64,000 nt of DNA from JACVRW01 sp963811055 (lineage in GTDB: Bacteria; Actinomycetota; Thermoleophilia; Solirubrobacterales; Thermoleophilaceae): NCBI GenBank assembly GCA_963811055.1, contig CAWEPQ010000020.1:558001-622000 (forward strand), in the 5' to 3' direction. The notes under the pieces were generated by a model. It was given only the letters and a program-made list of their open reading frames with translations. It made no database searches and had not been told where the DNA came from. Below are positions 8,931 through 18,605 of the stretch, one piece after another; the stretch's first letter is position 1, and every line of letters starts with the position of its first letter. The translations under genes were made by a program, and so were the position numbers.

Positions 8931-10737
8931 GCGAATTGCTGCGAGTGGCGCTGGCGCAGATCGACCCCAAGGTGGGCGACATCACCGGCAATGCCCGCAA
9001 GATCGCCGAGTACACCGCCCGCGCCCGCGAGCGCGGCGCGTCGCTGGTGGTGTTCCCGGAGCTGGCCCTGACCGGCTACCCGCCCGAGGACCTCCTCCTC
9101 AAGACGGGCTTCCTGGACGCGGCCGCGGGCGCGCTCGAAGAGCTGGCCTCGCAGACCAACGGGATCGTTGCCCTGGTGGGCTTCCCGCAGCGGGCCGACG
9201 ACGTGTACAACGCCGCCGCCGTGCTCGCCGACGGCCGGGTCGCGGCCGTGTACCGCAAGATGTACCTCCCGAACTACGGCGTGTTCGACGAGCAGCGCTA
9301 CTTCCAGTCGGGCACCGAGGCGATGATGTTCGAGCTGAACGGCGTGCCCGGTGGGAGTGTCGATCTGCGAGGACATCTGGGAGCCCGGCCCGCCCGCGAT
9401 GACCGAGGCGCTGGCGGGGGCCCAGGTGCTGGTCAACCTCTCGGCGTCGCCCTACCGGCGCGGCTACGGGGCGCGGCGCGAGCGGATGCTCATCCAGCGC
9501 GCGGTGGACTATCAGGCGGCGGTGGTGTTCGTGAACACCGTGGGCGGCCAGGACGAGCTTGTCTTCGACGGTCACAGCGTGGCCGTGAGCCCCGACGGCG
9601 CCGTTCTGGCACGCGGTGCGCAGTTCGAGGAGTCGCTGGCCATCTGCAGCATCGATCCGCGCGAGGTCGTGGCCGCGCGCCTGCGCGACACGCGGCACCG
9701 GGCCAACGTGCGCCACCAGCGCCGCGCCCAGGGACGGGCCGCGCTCGAGATCACGGTCAACCACGGCCCCGGCCGTGACGGTTGGGCGCGCCGGCAGCGG
9801 CCCGGACGCCGAGCGCGTGGGCGGCGAGCTGGCCACGCCGTTCGCGTCCGAGGAGGAAGAGGTCTACGCCGCCCTGCGCACGGGTCTGCGCGACTACGTG
9901 GAGAAGAACGGATTCGAGAAGGTGGTGCTGGCGCTGTCCGGCGGGATCGACTCGGCGCTGGTGGCGCTGATCGCGGTCGACGCCCTGGGTGCCGCGCGCG
10001 TGACCTGCGTATCCATGCCCTCCCCCTACTCCAGCGACGGCACCCGCGCGGACGCCCGGGCGATCGCGGAGAACCTCGGCGCCGCCTTCCTGGAGCTTCC
10101 GATCGAAGGGTCCATGGAGAGCTACACGCAGCTCCTCGAGAGTCCCTTCGAGGGCACCGAGCCGGACATCGCCGAGGAGAACCTCCAGGCGCGCATCCGC
10201 GGCAACGTGGTGATGGCGCTCTCGAACAAGTTCGGCTGGCTCGTGCTGACCACGGGCAACAAGTCCGAGCTCTCGGTGGGCTACGCCACGCTCTACGGGG
10301 ACATGGCCGGCGGCCTGGCGGTCATCAAGGACGTCTACAAGGGGCTCGTCTACCGGCTCGTGCGCTGGCGCAACGAGACCGCCGAGCGCGAGCTCGTGCC
10401 GGCCTCCACGCTCGAGCGCCCACCGTCGGCGGAGCTTCGGCACGAGCAGCTCGACCAGGACTCCCTGCCGCCATACGACGTGCTGGACGCGATCCTCGAG
10501 GGCTACGTGGAGGAGGACCTGGACGCGTCCGAGCTGGTGGCGAGGGGCCTGCCGGTCGACGACGTGGAGCGCGTGATCGCGATGGTCGACCGCGCCGAGT
10601 ACAAGCGCCGTCAGGCGCCGCCCGGCATAAAGATCTCCACACGCGCGTTCGGCCGTGACCGGCGTCTGCCTATCACCAACGGCTACGTGAGCACGGCGGC
10701 CCCCGTGCCCGAGCGGCACCTCCGCGCGCTGAAGTAG
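8927..10737 (+). CDS. nadE: Glutamine-hydrolysing NAD+ synthetase, split by two frameshifts
   Basis: Makes NAD from deamido-NAD, ATP and glutamine. The N-terminal nitrilase-type amidase domain (residues 5-270) shows FPELALTGYPPEDL (catalytic Glu), YRKMYLPNYGVFDE (Lys) and SICEDIWEPG (nucleophile Cys). The C-terminal ligase domain has the ATP loop ALSGGIDSAL, then TTGNKSELSVGYATLYGDM and RAFGRDRRLP. The frame changes at 9348-9351 (an extra G in CCCGGTGGG) and again between about 9770 and 9800. All motifs are present across the three frames and the enzyme is normally essential, so sequence error is more likely than decay. Confidence 0.92.
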
Positions 10738-10746
10738 GCCCTCGCC

Positions 10747-11157
10747 TCAGCGCTGCGAGCGCACGGCCATCGTCACGCGGGCGATCGCGCACAGCTTGCC
10801 GTCGTCATCGGTGAAGTCCACGTCCCAGACCCAGGTGGTACGGCCGCGGTGGCGGGCGCGCGCCTGGGCGTGGATCGTGCCCGCAGTCACGGGCCGCAGG
10901 AACGTCGTGTGGTTGGACTGCCCCACGGCGAAGTTGCCCTCCTGGGACACGGCGAGGTGCGTGGCCCCGGACACCAGGGTCTCGGCCAGCGCGGCGTAGG
11001 TCCCGCCGTGCACGAGCCCGAAGGGCTGGCAGACGCGATCCTCCACGGGCACGCTGGCGCGCGCCAGCTCCGGGCCCATCTCGAGGAACTCGAAGCCGAG
11101 CACCTGGTCGAGCGTTCCGCTGGTGATGAGCCGGTTCTCAAGCTCCCTGTCGGTCAC
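10747..11157 (-). CDS. PaaI-type hotdog thioesterase
   Basis: 136 residues, GTG start at 11157. A single hotdog fold of the PaaI/YdiI (4HBT) group: CQPFGLVHGGTYAALAETLVSGA holds the HGG turn with the downstream acidic residue used in acyl-CoA hydrolysis, and VGQSNHTTFLRPVTAGTI is the second typical strand pair. The likely role is hydrolysis of a phenylacetyl-, hydroxybenzoyl- or menaquinone-pathway acyl-CoA; the substrate is not predictable. It stands alone and convergent to nadE, with a 9-base gap between stops. Confidence 0.85.
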   Translation of the reverse strand: MTDRELENRLITSGTLDQVLGFEFLEMGPELARASVPVEDRVCQPFGLVHGGTYAALAETLVSGATHLAVSQEGNFAVGQSNHTTFLRPVTAGTIHAQARARHRGRTTWVWDVDFTDDDGKLCAIARVTMAVRSQR

Positions 11158-11183
11158 GCGGCGCAGCCTATAGTTCGCGATCC

Positions 11184-12132
11184 GTGGCGACCTTCGATCA
11201 GCTTTCCGAGGACCAGCGCGCCGTCGTGGAGCTCGTGCTCCGGCGCGGCAAGCGCTACGACGAGCTTGCCGGGATGCTCGACATGCCCGAGTCGCGCGTG
11301 CGCGAGCTTGCGCGCGACGCACTGGTGGACCTGGCGCCGCTGAGCGCCCGCGCCGTGGAGGAGGACTGGCGCGGCCAGCTGGCCGACTACGTGCTGGGCC
11401 AGCAGAGCGGCCCCGAGGCCACGGCCACCCGCGGCCATCTGCGCCGCTCGGAGGCGGCCCGCACCTGGGCCGGCTCGCTGCTCGACTCGCTCGAGCAGCT
11501 GTACGTGAACGGCTCCATGCCCGCGATCCCGGAGGGCGAGCGCGCAAGCCGCTCACGCCGGTCCGAGGAGGGCGCGGGTGCCCCACGTCTCGGCGGCGGC
11601 GATCTGACCCGGCGCCGGCGCTTCGTGGCGCTCGGCGGCACCCTGGCCGCCGTGGTGCTGGTGGCGGTGCTCCTGTGGCCGATCGGGCTGCTCACCGGTG
11701 ACGACGACGACGGTGGCAGCGCCGACTCGGGCACCGAGACCACAGCAGCCGCCGGGTCCGGAAATCCCGCGGGGGCGGTGGTGGTGCTCGGCCAGGGCAC
11801 ACAGCGGGCCGTGCAGGTGCAGGCCACCGGCCTCGCCTCCCAGCACGCAGAAGTTCGCCTACCAGTTCTGGCTCTACGACAGCAAGGGCAAGGCCCGCTC
11901 GCTGGGCGCCCAGGTCACCGACCAGAACGGGACTCTCCAGGCGATCGGCAACCTGCCCAAGGGCTTCGAGAAGTACCGCTACTTCGACCTGTCGAAGGAG
12001 GCGATCGGCGGCGACGCCGGCCACTCCGGCCAGTCGGTCCTGCGCGGGGCCATGCCGAAGATCGGCGAAGTGAAGGGCAACAAGAAGATCACGCGCCTCG
12101 GCCAGGTCGTGCTGGCCCCGCCGGCGAACTGA
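11184..12132 (+). CDS. Sigma-region-4-like HTH joined to a membrane-spanning RskA-like domain, one frameshift
   Basis: About 315 residues when repaired, GTG start. Residues 1-55 read like sigma-70 region 4 (LSEDQRAVVELVLRRGKRYDELAGMLDMPESRVRELARDAL). A helical linker of about 85 residues follows, then one membrane helix at about 147-170. The outer part has FAYQFWLYDSKGKARSLGAQ and a closing beta-rich stretch that resemble the RskA anti-sigma-K domain, and a thin low-complexity Asp/Ser/Thr linker joins them. The frame moves at 11838-11842 (extra C). It could be a membrane-held regulator combining DNA-binding and anti-sigma roles; this is inference. Confidence 0.65.
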
Positions 12133-12142
12133 CGCTGCCGCT

Positions 12143-13766
12143 CTAGTCCGGCAGCAGCTTGCCGGGATTCATCACGCCCGCCGGGTCGAGCGTGGCCTTC
12201 GCTGCCCTCAGCACCTCGATGCCCAGCGGGCCCACCTCGGCCGGCATCCAGGGCCGGTGGTCGCGTCCGACGGCGTGGTGGTGGGTGATCGTGCCGCCCG
12301 TGGCCACGATCGCGTCCGATGCGGCCGTCTTGGCCGCGCGCCACTGACCGAGCTGATCGTCGACCTCCTGGCGCGCCAGGAAGGTGAAGTAGAGGGAGGC
12401 GCCGGAGCGGTACAGGTGCGACACGTGGCACATCACGAGCGGTGGCGTGCCGCGCTCCGACAGCGCCGTGCGCAGCGCGCCGCCCACGGCCGCGTAGAGG
12501 CTGCCCAGGTTGCTCCAGGTGGTGGCGGTCTCGAGCGTCTCCACCATCACGCCCCGGTCGAGCAGGTGGTCGCGCAGGTAGGGCCCGTGGTAGCGGCCCG
12601 CGGAGCCACGCCGCGCCCGGGCGTGAGCCCAATGCCAGCCCCCCGCCCGCACGAAGCAGCGCTCCGGCGCGCACGCGGCGGCGCTCCACCTCGTCGGCCT
12701 CGCCCTCGAAGCCCACGATCGCCAGACAGCCGCCCTCGTGCCCGCGCGCGCGCAGATAGGCGCGGCCCAGTCGCTCGGTGCGGCTCCCGCTGGAGGCGAG
12801 CGCCAGGGACATGCGTGTCTCGTGCTCGTCGGACAGGCGCGCGATGTCAGGCGAGGCGTCGGCCTGCTCCATCACCCGGAACGCCTCCGCCCCCTCCCCG
12901 AAGCTCCGGAACGACCAGCCCTCGTAGCGGCGCCGCTCCGGCGCCGGTCTCACCCGCAGGGTGGCCTGGGAGATGACCCCCAGCACGCCCTCCGAGCCCA
13001 CCACGAGCTCGCGCAGGGCCGGTCCCGCCGCCGAGGCGGGCACGGCACGGCAGTCCAGGTCCCCGACGGGCGCGATCAGCCGCAGCCCCTCCACAAGGTC
13101 GTCGATCCGCCCATACCCGGTGGACGCCTGGCCCGCCGACCGGGTGGCCACCCAGCCCCCGACCGTCGAGAACTCGAAGGACTGCGGGAAATGGCCGAGC
13201 GTAAGTCCCTGCTCGCCCAGGCGCGCCTCCGCCGCGGGGCCGAGGAGGCCACCCTCCAGGGTGGCGGTGAGCGACTCGCGGTCCACGTGCAGCACCCGGT
13301 CGAGGCCCCTCAGGTCGAGCGACACCACCCCGGCCAGGCCGTCACCCACAGGCTCCACCCCGCCCACGACGCTGGTGCCGCCGCCGAACGGCACGACCGC
13401 CACGCGCTCGCGGGCGCAGGCCTCGAGCACGGCACGCACCTGCTCCGCGGACCCGGGAGCGAGCACCGCGTCGGGGGCGCTCAGCCCCTCGCCGGAGCGC
13501 AGCCTCACCAGATCCGGGTAGCTGCGCCCGGCCGCGTGCTCCACGCGCGCCTCGCGGTCCTCGCGGAGGCCGCTGCCGCCGAGGGCGGCCAGCAGGGCAT
13601 CGCGCGCACGCGCCGGGAGCGACGACTCCGGCAGCCCGAGCTGCTCGAGAGCCAGGCGCGGGCGCGACTGGCCGGGCTCGGCCCCGATCTCCTCGCCCAG
13701 GAACGAGTCGGCGGCGTCGGGGAGCCCGCCCGCGTGCTCGTCCTCGCCCCAGCCCCACCAGCGCAC
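12143..13766 (-). CDS. FAD-linked oxidase resembling alkyl-dihydroxyacetonephosphate synthase, one frameshift
   Basis: About 540 residues. VAO/PCMH-type flavoprotein: the FAD-binding half has PDAVLAPGSAEQVRAVL, VPFGGGTSVVGGVEP and a FPQSFEFSTVGGWVATRSAG loop. The cap half has GRYHGPYLRD and HHHAVGRDHRPWM, seen in AGPS-like enzymes of ether-lipid synthesis and in related GlcD-type dehydrogenases. GTG 13766 begins VRWWGWGEDE, the usual start of bacterial AGPS-like proteins. One extra base at 12595-12600 splits the frame just before RYHGPYLRD. It is 2 bases from the upstream SRPBCC gene, so both probably share a transcript. Ether-lipid synthesis is plausible but unproven. Confidence 0.83.
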
Positions 13767-13768
13767 GT

Positions 13769-14212
13769 CTAGCGCGTCTCCTCTGCGAACAGCCGCTCCA
13801 ATCCGTCCAGCGCGCCCAGCACCTGCCGGCGCGCGGCCACGCGCAGCTGGAACGGAGCGAAGCGCGCCCAGCCACGCGGGCGCTGCACCAGGCCGAGACG
13901 CACGCGCGTGCCGCCGCCCTCGGGGGAGATGGTGATCTCCGTGAGGGCCTCTGTGAGCAGACGCTCGAACGGCGTGGCGGCCAGCTCCTGCCGCCAGACC
14001 AGCCGGTGCGGCTCGTCGGCCTCTGCGCGCGTGTAGTCGGCCCTGACAGCCTTGCCCTTGCTGGAGGTCATCACCGTCGTCCACGATTCCGGAGTGGCCT
14101 CCTCGACGCGCGTGACGCCGGGCCACCACGCGGGCAGCCGGTGGGGGTCCGCCACCAGGCGCCAGACCTCATCCGGGTCGGCCGCCAGAAGCCGTTCGCG
14201 CCGTACGGGCAC
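13769..14212 (-). CDS. SRPBCC/START-like ligand-binding protein
   Basis: 147 residues, GTG start at 14212 sharing its G with the apt stop (TAGTG). A polyketide-cyclase/START-like helix-grip fold is suggested by LLAADPDEVWRLVADPHRLPAWWPGVTRVEE at the N-terminus and the closing amphipathic helix FAPFQLRVAARRQVLGALDGLERLF. Such proteins bind lipids or aromatic ligands in a cavity, and no catalytic residue can be assigned. Its place between apt and the FAD oxidase suggests co-transcription, possibly with lipid handling. Confidence 0.75.
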   Translation of the reverse strand: MPVRRERLLAADPDEVWRLVADPHRLPAWWPGVTRVEEATPESWTTVMTSSKGKAVRADYTRAEADEPHRLVWRQELAATPFERLLTEALTEITISPEGGGTRVRLGLVQRPRGWARFAPFQLRVAARRQVLGALDGLERLFAEETR

Positions 14213-14731
14213 TAGGCGTCGTACACCACGAGGCTGTGGACGTCGTGCGGCCGCAGCCGCTCGCGCCCGTGGAGGAAGGCCAGCTCGATCACGAAGGCGC
14301 ATCCTGCCACGACTCCGCCCGCCCGCTCCACCAGGTCGCAGAGCGCGGACGCCGTGCCGCCGGTTGCGAGCAGGTCATCGTGCACCAGCACCCTTGCGCC
14401 GCCGCTGCACGGCGTCGGAGTGCATCTCGAGAGCGTCCACCCCGTATTCGAGCTGGTACTCGACCGTTTCGGTCTCGCGCGGCAGCTTGCCGGGCTTGCG
14501 GGCGAGGATGAAGCCCGCACCGGCGGCGGTGGCCACCGCGCCGCCCAGCACGAAGCCGCGCGCCTCCGCGGAAACCACGTAGTCCACTCGCTGGGCGCGG
14601 GCGTACTCGGCGAGGGCGTCCACCGTGCTCCTGAGTGCCTCCGCGTGCAGGAACAGCGGCGTGATGTCCTTGAACCCGATGCCCGGACGCGGGAAGTCCG
14701 GGATGTTCTCGATGTGGTCCTCGAGGCGCAC
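14212..14731 (-). CDS. apt: Adenine phosphoribosyltransferase, one frameshift
   Basis: About 173 residues when repaired. Salvages adenine to AMP with PRPP. IPDFPRPGIGFKDITPLF is the classic N-terminus, followed by ARGFVLGGAVA and the PRPP loop VLVHDDLLATGGTA. GTG 14731 (VRLEDHIENIPDFP) is preferred because it gives the family's usual N-terminus; TTG 14752 upstream would overlap the MerR gene. The frame moves at about 14398-14406, between ALEMHSDAVQ and the PRPP loop. All motifs survive, so the break is probably a sequencing error. Confidence 0.88.
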
Positions 14732-14741
14732 GCCGGCCCGC

Positions 14742-15473
14742 TCAGCGAGCAAGCTTGCGGAGATCCCTGATCAGAAGCAGGTGCTTGAGGTGCGACGAGA
14801 TGGCCGCGAGGTTCTCGAGGGCCTCCACAGCCTCCTTGCGCCGCTCCGGGTTCCGCGAGCGCAGGGCCGGCGCGAGTATCTGCTCGAGCAGCGCAGCCTC
14901 GCGATCGGCCGACGTGCGGAACACACGAAGGTTGCGGCCGCCCACGCCGAAGCGCTTGAGCTCCGTGACGGCGCGGATGATCTCGCGCTCGGTGTCGTCG
15001 TACAGCACCTCGCCGTCGCGCTTCTCCGCCTTGATCACGCCGTAGTCCTCGAGCTCCTTGACCAGCGAGTGCTCGGCCCCCGTGTCCTCGAGCACGTCCT
15101 CGAGCCGGTAGAGCGAGCCCGGCCCGCGGAGCGCGACCGTCGTGCGCCGGCCCGAGCGCTGGTCGGGCGGGCTGGCCTTGGCCACCTCCGCGTCGTCCCT
15201 GCCGGCGGCCAGCTCCTGGCGGATCACGCGCAGTGGGAGGAACTCGTCACGCTGGAGGCGGAGGATGGTGCGCAGGCGCGCGAGGTCGGCTCCGCTGTAG
15301 AGGCGGTATCCGCCCGGGGTGCGGCGCGGCGCCAGCAGCTTCTGGTCCTCGAGGTAGCGGATCTTCGAGATCGAGATGTCCGGGAACTCGCGCTCCAGCT
15401 GCTTGCAGACGGCGCCGATCGTCAGCGACTTCTCCTTGCGCGGCGGAGCCTCTGGGCCGGTTTCGATGCTCAT
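14742..15473 (-). CDS. MerR-family regulator, FtsR/Rv1828-like
   Basis: 243 residues. The N-terminal winged helix-turn-helix has LTIGAVCKQLEREFPDISIS, then KIRYLEDQKLLAPRRTPGGY and a DLARLRTILRLQRDEFLPL dimerisation helix. The long second half contains a further domain unlike metal-sensing MerR proteins and has no cysteine cluster. Partnership with the upstream FHA gene (ATGA overlap) matches the mycobacterial garA-Rv1828 and corynebacterial ftsR neighbourhoods, where the regulator acts on cell-division genes such as ftsZ. That role is inferred from context. Confidence 0.82.
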   Translation of the reverse strand: MSIETGPEAPPRKEKSLTIGAVCKQLEREFPDISISKIRYLEDQKLLAPRRTPGGYRLYSGADLARLRTILRLQRDEFLPLRVIRQELAAGRDDAEVAKASPPDQRSGRRTTVALRGPGSLYRLEDVLEDTGAEHSLVKELEDYGVIKAEKRDGEVLYDDTEREIIRAVTELKRFGVGGRNLRVFRTSADREAALLEQILAPALRSRNPERRKEAVEALENLAAISSHLKHLLLIRDLRKLAR

Positions 15474-15931
15474 GGGGTGAGGTAGGTGAGCTTGTACTTG
15501 CCCACCTGCAGCTCGTCGCCGGTCTGGAGCCTGTGGGACTCGATCCGCCGCCGGTTGACGTAGGTGCCGTTGAGCGACCCGAGATCGTCGATGTAGAGCC
15601 CGTCGCGGCGCCGCACGAGCAGTGCGTGGTTGCGCGAGACGGTCACGTCGTCCAGGAACACCTCGGCCTCCGGGCTGCGGCCGATCGTCATGCGCTCACC
15701 CTCGACGGGAAATGCCTCACCGGAGCGTCCGCCGCCCGAGCGGATCACAAGTGTGGCGCCCTCGCCCGTGACCTCCTCGAGGTCCATGGGCTTGAGCTCG
15801 CCGGCCTCCCCCACCTGGAAGACCTCGGTGGTGTCGCCGTCCTTCTCGACCTTGTCGGGCATGAAGGCACCGCACTTCTGGCAGTAGTTGGCACCCTCGG
15901 CGTTCGCGAATCCACACTCGGGACAATGCAC
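15470..15931 (-). CDS. FHA-domain protein with N-terminal zinc ribbon, GarA-like
   Basis: 153 residues. CPEC...YCQKC at 3-20 forms a zinc ribbon. GDTTEVFQV near 35 resembles the ETTxVF phosphorylation motif by which PknB/PknG switch mycobacterial GarA. Residues 75-150 are a forkhead-associated domain (MTIGRSPEAEVFLDDVTVSRNHALL, then LGSLNGTYVN), which binds phosphothreonine. GarA controls glutamate metabolism through 2-oxoglutarate enzymes. The zinc ribbon is absent from M. tuberculosis GarA as I recall it, so the protein is GarA-like and not a strict equivalent. It overlaps the MerR gene by ATGA. Confidence 0.85.
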   Translation of the reverse strand: MHCPECGFANAEGANYCQKCGAFMPDKVEKDGDTTEVFQVGEAGELKPMDLEEVTGEGATLVIRSGGGRSGEAFPVEGERMTIGRSPEAEVFLDDVTVSRNHALLVRRRDGLYIDDLGSLNGTYVNRRRIESHRLQTGDELQVGKYKLTYLTP

Positions 15932-15939
15932 CGCTCCTC

Positions 15940-16200
15940 CTAGGAGGCGTCCGGGTCCTCCGGGATCGCCTTCCCGGACAGGATGTCGGTGAGCTGCTGA
16001 ACGTCAGCGCCGCTGATCACGGACTCGCCCTCGGCGTGCTTCTTCCGCAGGCGGTTCACGAGCTCCGCGCGCAGGATGTCGATCTTGCCGTGCAGGATCC
16101 GGCGCCGGTAGGAGACCTCCTGCTCCTCCTCCGTCAGTTCCTGGATCATGTCCTTGAGCTCCTCGTCCGAGAGGGCACCGAGGTCAGGGAAGGTGTCCAT
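15940..16200 (-). CDS. Small RsiG-like protein, candidate c-di-GMP-responsive anti-sigma factor
   Basis: 86 residues, all helical. A first short helix (LGALSDEELKDMIQELTEEE) leads into EQEVSYRRRILHGKIDILRAE at about 26-46. Aligned to the RsiG signature E(X)3S(X)2R(X)3Q(X)3D, it matches E, S, R and D, with His in place of Gln. RsiG binds c-di-GMP and sequesters the sigma factor WhiG in Streptomyces; Rubrobacter has a shorter homodimeric form. ATG 16198-16200 follows AAGGAAG. It leads the FHA-MerR pair with an 8-base gap. No WhiG-like sigma gene lies in this window. RsiG identity is inference from the motif. Confidence 0.62.
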   Translation of the reverse strand: MDTFPDLGALSDEELKDMIQELTEEEQEVSYRRRILHGKIDILRAELVNRLRKKHAEGESVISGADVQQLTDILSGKAIPEDPDAS

Positions 16201-16251
16201 GCAGCGCTTGCTTCCTTTCCGAAGACTGGGACGGCGAGTATAGACCTATTC

Positions 16252-16884
16252 TCAAGCTGAGCTTGAGGGTGATTTCTCGCGGACGGCGCGAATGCCTGCC
16301 GCCACGTACTGCGCGGTGGCGCCGAACGTGAGGGCGAGCCCCACGTAGAGCAGGGCGTCGGTGAACCAGGTGTCCCACACCAGCACCAGCGCCAGAGCGG
16401 ACATCACCGGCCACACCGCCCAGCGGCCCAGCATGTTGATCTCGAGGTCCAGGCCGCGGCGGAACGCCACTCGGGTGAGCACGAGCATGAATGCCTCGCG
16501 CGCCGCGAGCAGGGCCAGCGCCCAGCGCGGCAGCAGCTCGAAGTGCCAGGCCACGATCGCGCCCGAGAGCACCAGCATCCGGTCTGTGAGCGGGTCCAGC
16601 AGAGCGCCGAGACGGCTGTACTGGCCGAGCACGCGCGCGGCCATGCCGTCGAGGTAGTCGCTCCAGGCCACCACCGCGTACAGCACGAAGGCCGTGGTGC
16701 TCCGTCCGTCGTCGTCGCTCAGCGCGACAACGAGGAAGACCGGGAGCAGCGCAAGCCTGACGATGCCGATGGCGTTCGGGACCGTCCAGGGGTTGAGCGG
16801 CTGCGCGCGCCGCGTCTCCGGCGGCGGGGGACCCGACCGGTCCAGGCCCAGCAGCCGGCGCGTGGTCAGGGGAGTTCGCGCCAC
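16252..16884 (-). CDS. CDP-alcohol phosphatidyltransferase (PgsA/Cls family)
   Basis: About 210 residues with five or six membrane helices. The signature DG(X)2AR(X)n G(X)3D(X)3D is intact (DYLDGMAARVLGQYSRLGAL, then LDPLTD). It transfers a phosphatidyl group from CDP-diacylglycerol to an alcohol such as glycerol-3-phosphate or phosphatidylglycerol, giving PG or cardiolipin; which one is not decided here. GTG 16884 overlaps the end of proS by 19 bases and is the only plausible upstream start. Its substrate would come from CdsA, also encoded in the window. Confidence 0.83.
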   Translation of the reverse strand: MARTPLTTRRLLGLDRSGPPPPETRRAQPLNPWTVPNAIGIVRLALLPVFLVVALSDDDGRSTTAFVLYAVVAWSDYLDGMAARVLGQYSRLGALLDPLTDRMLVLSGAIVAWHFELLPRWALALLAAREAFMLVLTRVAFRRGLDLEINMLGRWAVWPVMSALALVLVWDTWFTDALLYVGLALTFGATAQYVAAGIRAVREKSPSSSA

Positions 16885-18563
16885 AACGCCGCCACCTCTG
16901 CGGCCGCACCCTCCAACGGCACGGAGCGCTGCTCGCGCCCACGCCGTACCTGCACCTCCACCTCGCCGGACTCCACGCTCCGCTTGCCAACAGTCAGCCG
17001 CAGCGGACATCCGAGCAGCTCCGCGTCCGCGAACTTCTCGCCCGGGCTGGCGGCGCGGTCGTCGTAGAGCACGTCCAGACCGGCCTCGCGGAGTTCCCCG
17101 TAGAGCCTGTCGGCCACGGAGCGCGCCTCCTCCCCCTCCTTGCCGAGCGTTACCAGCTCGACGTCGAAGGGCGTGATGCCGCGCGGCCAGACGATGCCGT
17201 GCTCGTCGGCGCCCTGCTCCACCGCCGCGGCCACCACGCGCGCCGGGCCGATGCCGTACGAGCCCATCCATACGAACTGCTCCTGGCCCTCCTCGTCGAG
17301 GTACTTGGCGCCGAGCGGCTCCGAGTAGCGCAGCCCCAGCTTGAAGATGTTCCCGATCTCGATTGCCGGCTCGATCGTGATCGTGGACCCGTCCGGGGCG
17401 GTGTCGCCGGCCTCGACCGCGCGCACGTCGGCCCAGGTCGGCGCGAAGTCGCGCCCTGGCTCCACCCCGCGCAGGTGCAAATCCTGCTCGTTGCCGCCCG
17501 CCACCAGCCCACGGAGGCCCTCGAGCGCTTGGTCGGCCAGCACCTCCACAGGGGCTCCCACGGGGCCGATGAAGCCCGGCACGGCGCCGAAGACGCTCCC
17601 GACCTCCTCGGGCTCGGCGGCCCGCACGGCCGCTCCGAGCGCGTTCTGAAGCTTGATCTCGTTGAGACGGTGATCGCCGCGGATCACCACCAGCACCGGG
17701 CCGCGATCCTCCACGAACACCGGGAATGCCTTGATGATCGCGCCTGTGGGCACGCCGAGCTGACCGGCCACCTGATCCACGGTGGCCGCCTTGGGCGTCT
17801 CGACGCGCTCCGGGGCGTCCAGCCCCTCGGGCAGTCCATCCACGGGCTGAGGGGCGGCGCTGGCCACCTCGACGTTGGCCGCGTAGCCGCCTGATGAAAG
17901 GGCCACGTCGTTCTCACCGGCCGGGCAGGGGGCCATGTACTCGTGCGCACCGAAGCCGCCCATCGCCCCCACGTCGGACTCGACCCGGTACCACTCGAGC
18001 CCCGCGCGGTCGAAGACGCGGTCGTAGGCCCCCACGAAGCGGTCGTACGAGACGTCGAGCCCCTCGCGGTCGCGGTCGAACGAGTAGGCGTCCTTCATGA
18101 CGAACTCGCGCGTTCGCAGCACTCCGGCACGCGGGCGAGCCTCGTCGCGCTCCTTGGTCTGGAAGTGGTAGAGCAGCTTGGGCAGGTCGCGGTAGGAGCG
18201 CACCTCGCGCGCCATGTGGAAGGTGAGGTTCTCCTCGTGCGACAGCGCGAGCACCAGCTCGGCGCCGCGCCGGTCCTGGAGCTTGAACACCTCGTCGATG
18301 TCGTAGCGCCCGCTGCGCTTCCAGAGCTCGGCCGGCTGCAGCACCGGCATGAGCATCTCCCAGCACCCGATCGCCTCGAGCTCTTCGCGGATGATCCGCT
18401 CGACCCGCCGGTGGGCCCGCCACCCCGCCGGAAGCCAGGTCCAGAGGCCGGCCCCCACCTGGCGAGCCATCCCGGCCCGCACGAGCAGCCGGTGCGAAAC
18501 CGCCTCGGCGTCGGCCGGAGCCTCCTTCTCGGTGGGCAGGAAGTAGGCGGAAAGGCGCGTCAC
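16866..18563 (-). CDS. proS: Prolyl-tRNA synthetase, bacterial type
   Basis: 565 residues, GTG start. Class II synthetase: RLLVRAGMARQVGAGLWTWLPAGWR near residue 27 is the N-terminal motif, ELWKRSGRYDIDEVFKL follows, and ALSHEENLTF / TREFVMKDAYSFDRD form motif 2. Between motifs 2 and 3 sits the ~180-residue INS editing domain (GAIIKAFPVFVEDRGPVLVV, RGDHRLNEIKLQNAL), which clears Ala-tRNA(Pro). Motif 3 is GSYGIGPARVVAAAVEQ and the C-terminal anticodon domain ends AALWRELP. It starts a minus-strand run, divergent from the GGDEF gene 40 bases away. Confidence 0.96.
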   Translation of the reverse strand: MTRLSAYFLPTEKEAPADAEAVSHRLLVRAGMARQVGAGLWTWLPAGWRAHRRVERIIREELEAIGCWEMLMPVLQPAELWKRSGRYDIDEVFKLQDRRGAELVLALSHEENLTFHMAREVRSYRDLPKLLYHFQTKERDEARPRAGVLRTREFVMKDAYSFDRDREGLDVSYDRFVGAYDRVFDRAGLEWYRVESDVGAMGGFGAHEYMAPCPAGENDVALSSGGYAANVEVASAAPQPVDGLPEGLDAPERVETPKAATVDQVAGQLGVPTGAIIKAFPVFVEDRGPVLVVIRGDHRLNEIKLQNALGAAVRAAEPEEVGSVFGAVPGFIGPVGAPVEVLADQALEGLRGLVAGGNEQDLHLRGVEPGRDFAPTWADVRAVEAGDTAPDGSTITIEPAIEIGNIFKLGLRYSEPLGAKYLDEEGQEQFVWMGSYGIGPARVVAAAVEQGADEHGIVWPRGITPFDVELVTLGKEGEEARSVADRLYGELREAGLDVLYDDRAASPGEKFADAELLGCPLRLTVGKRSVESGEVEVQVRRGREQRSVPLEGAAAEVAALWRELP

Positions 18564-18605
18564 GGCGGCGAGTCTAGTGCGGGCGGGCTCAGGGACCTCG
18601 GCCGA

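Noticed and set aside
16252..17271. Longer start for the CDP-alcohol phosphatidyltransferase
   Set aside because: The extension lies within proS and has shadow-frame composition; GTG 16884 fits the family length.
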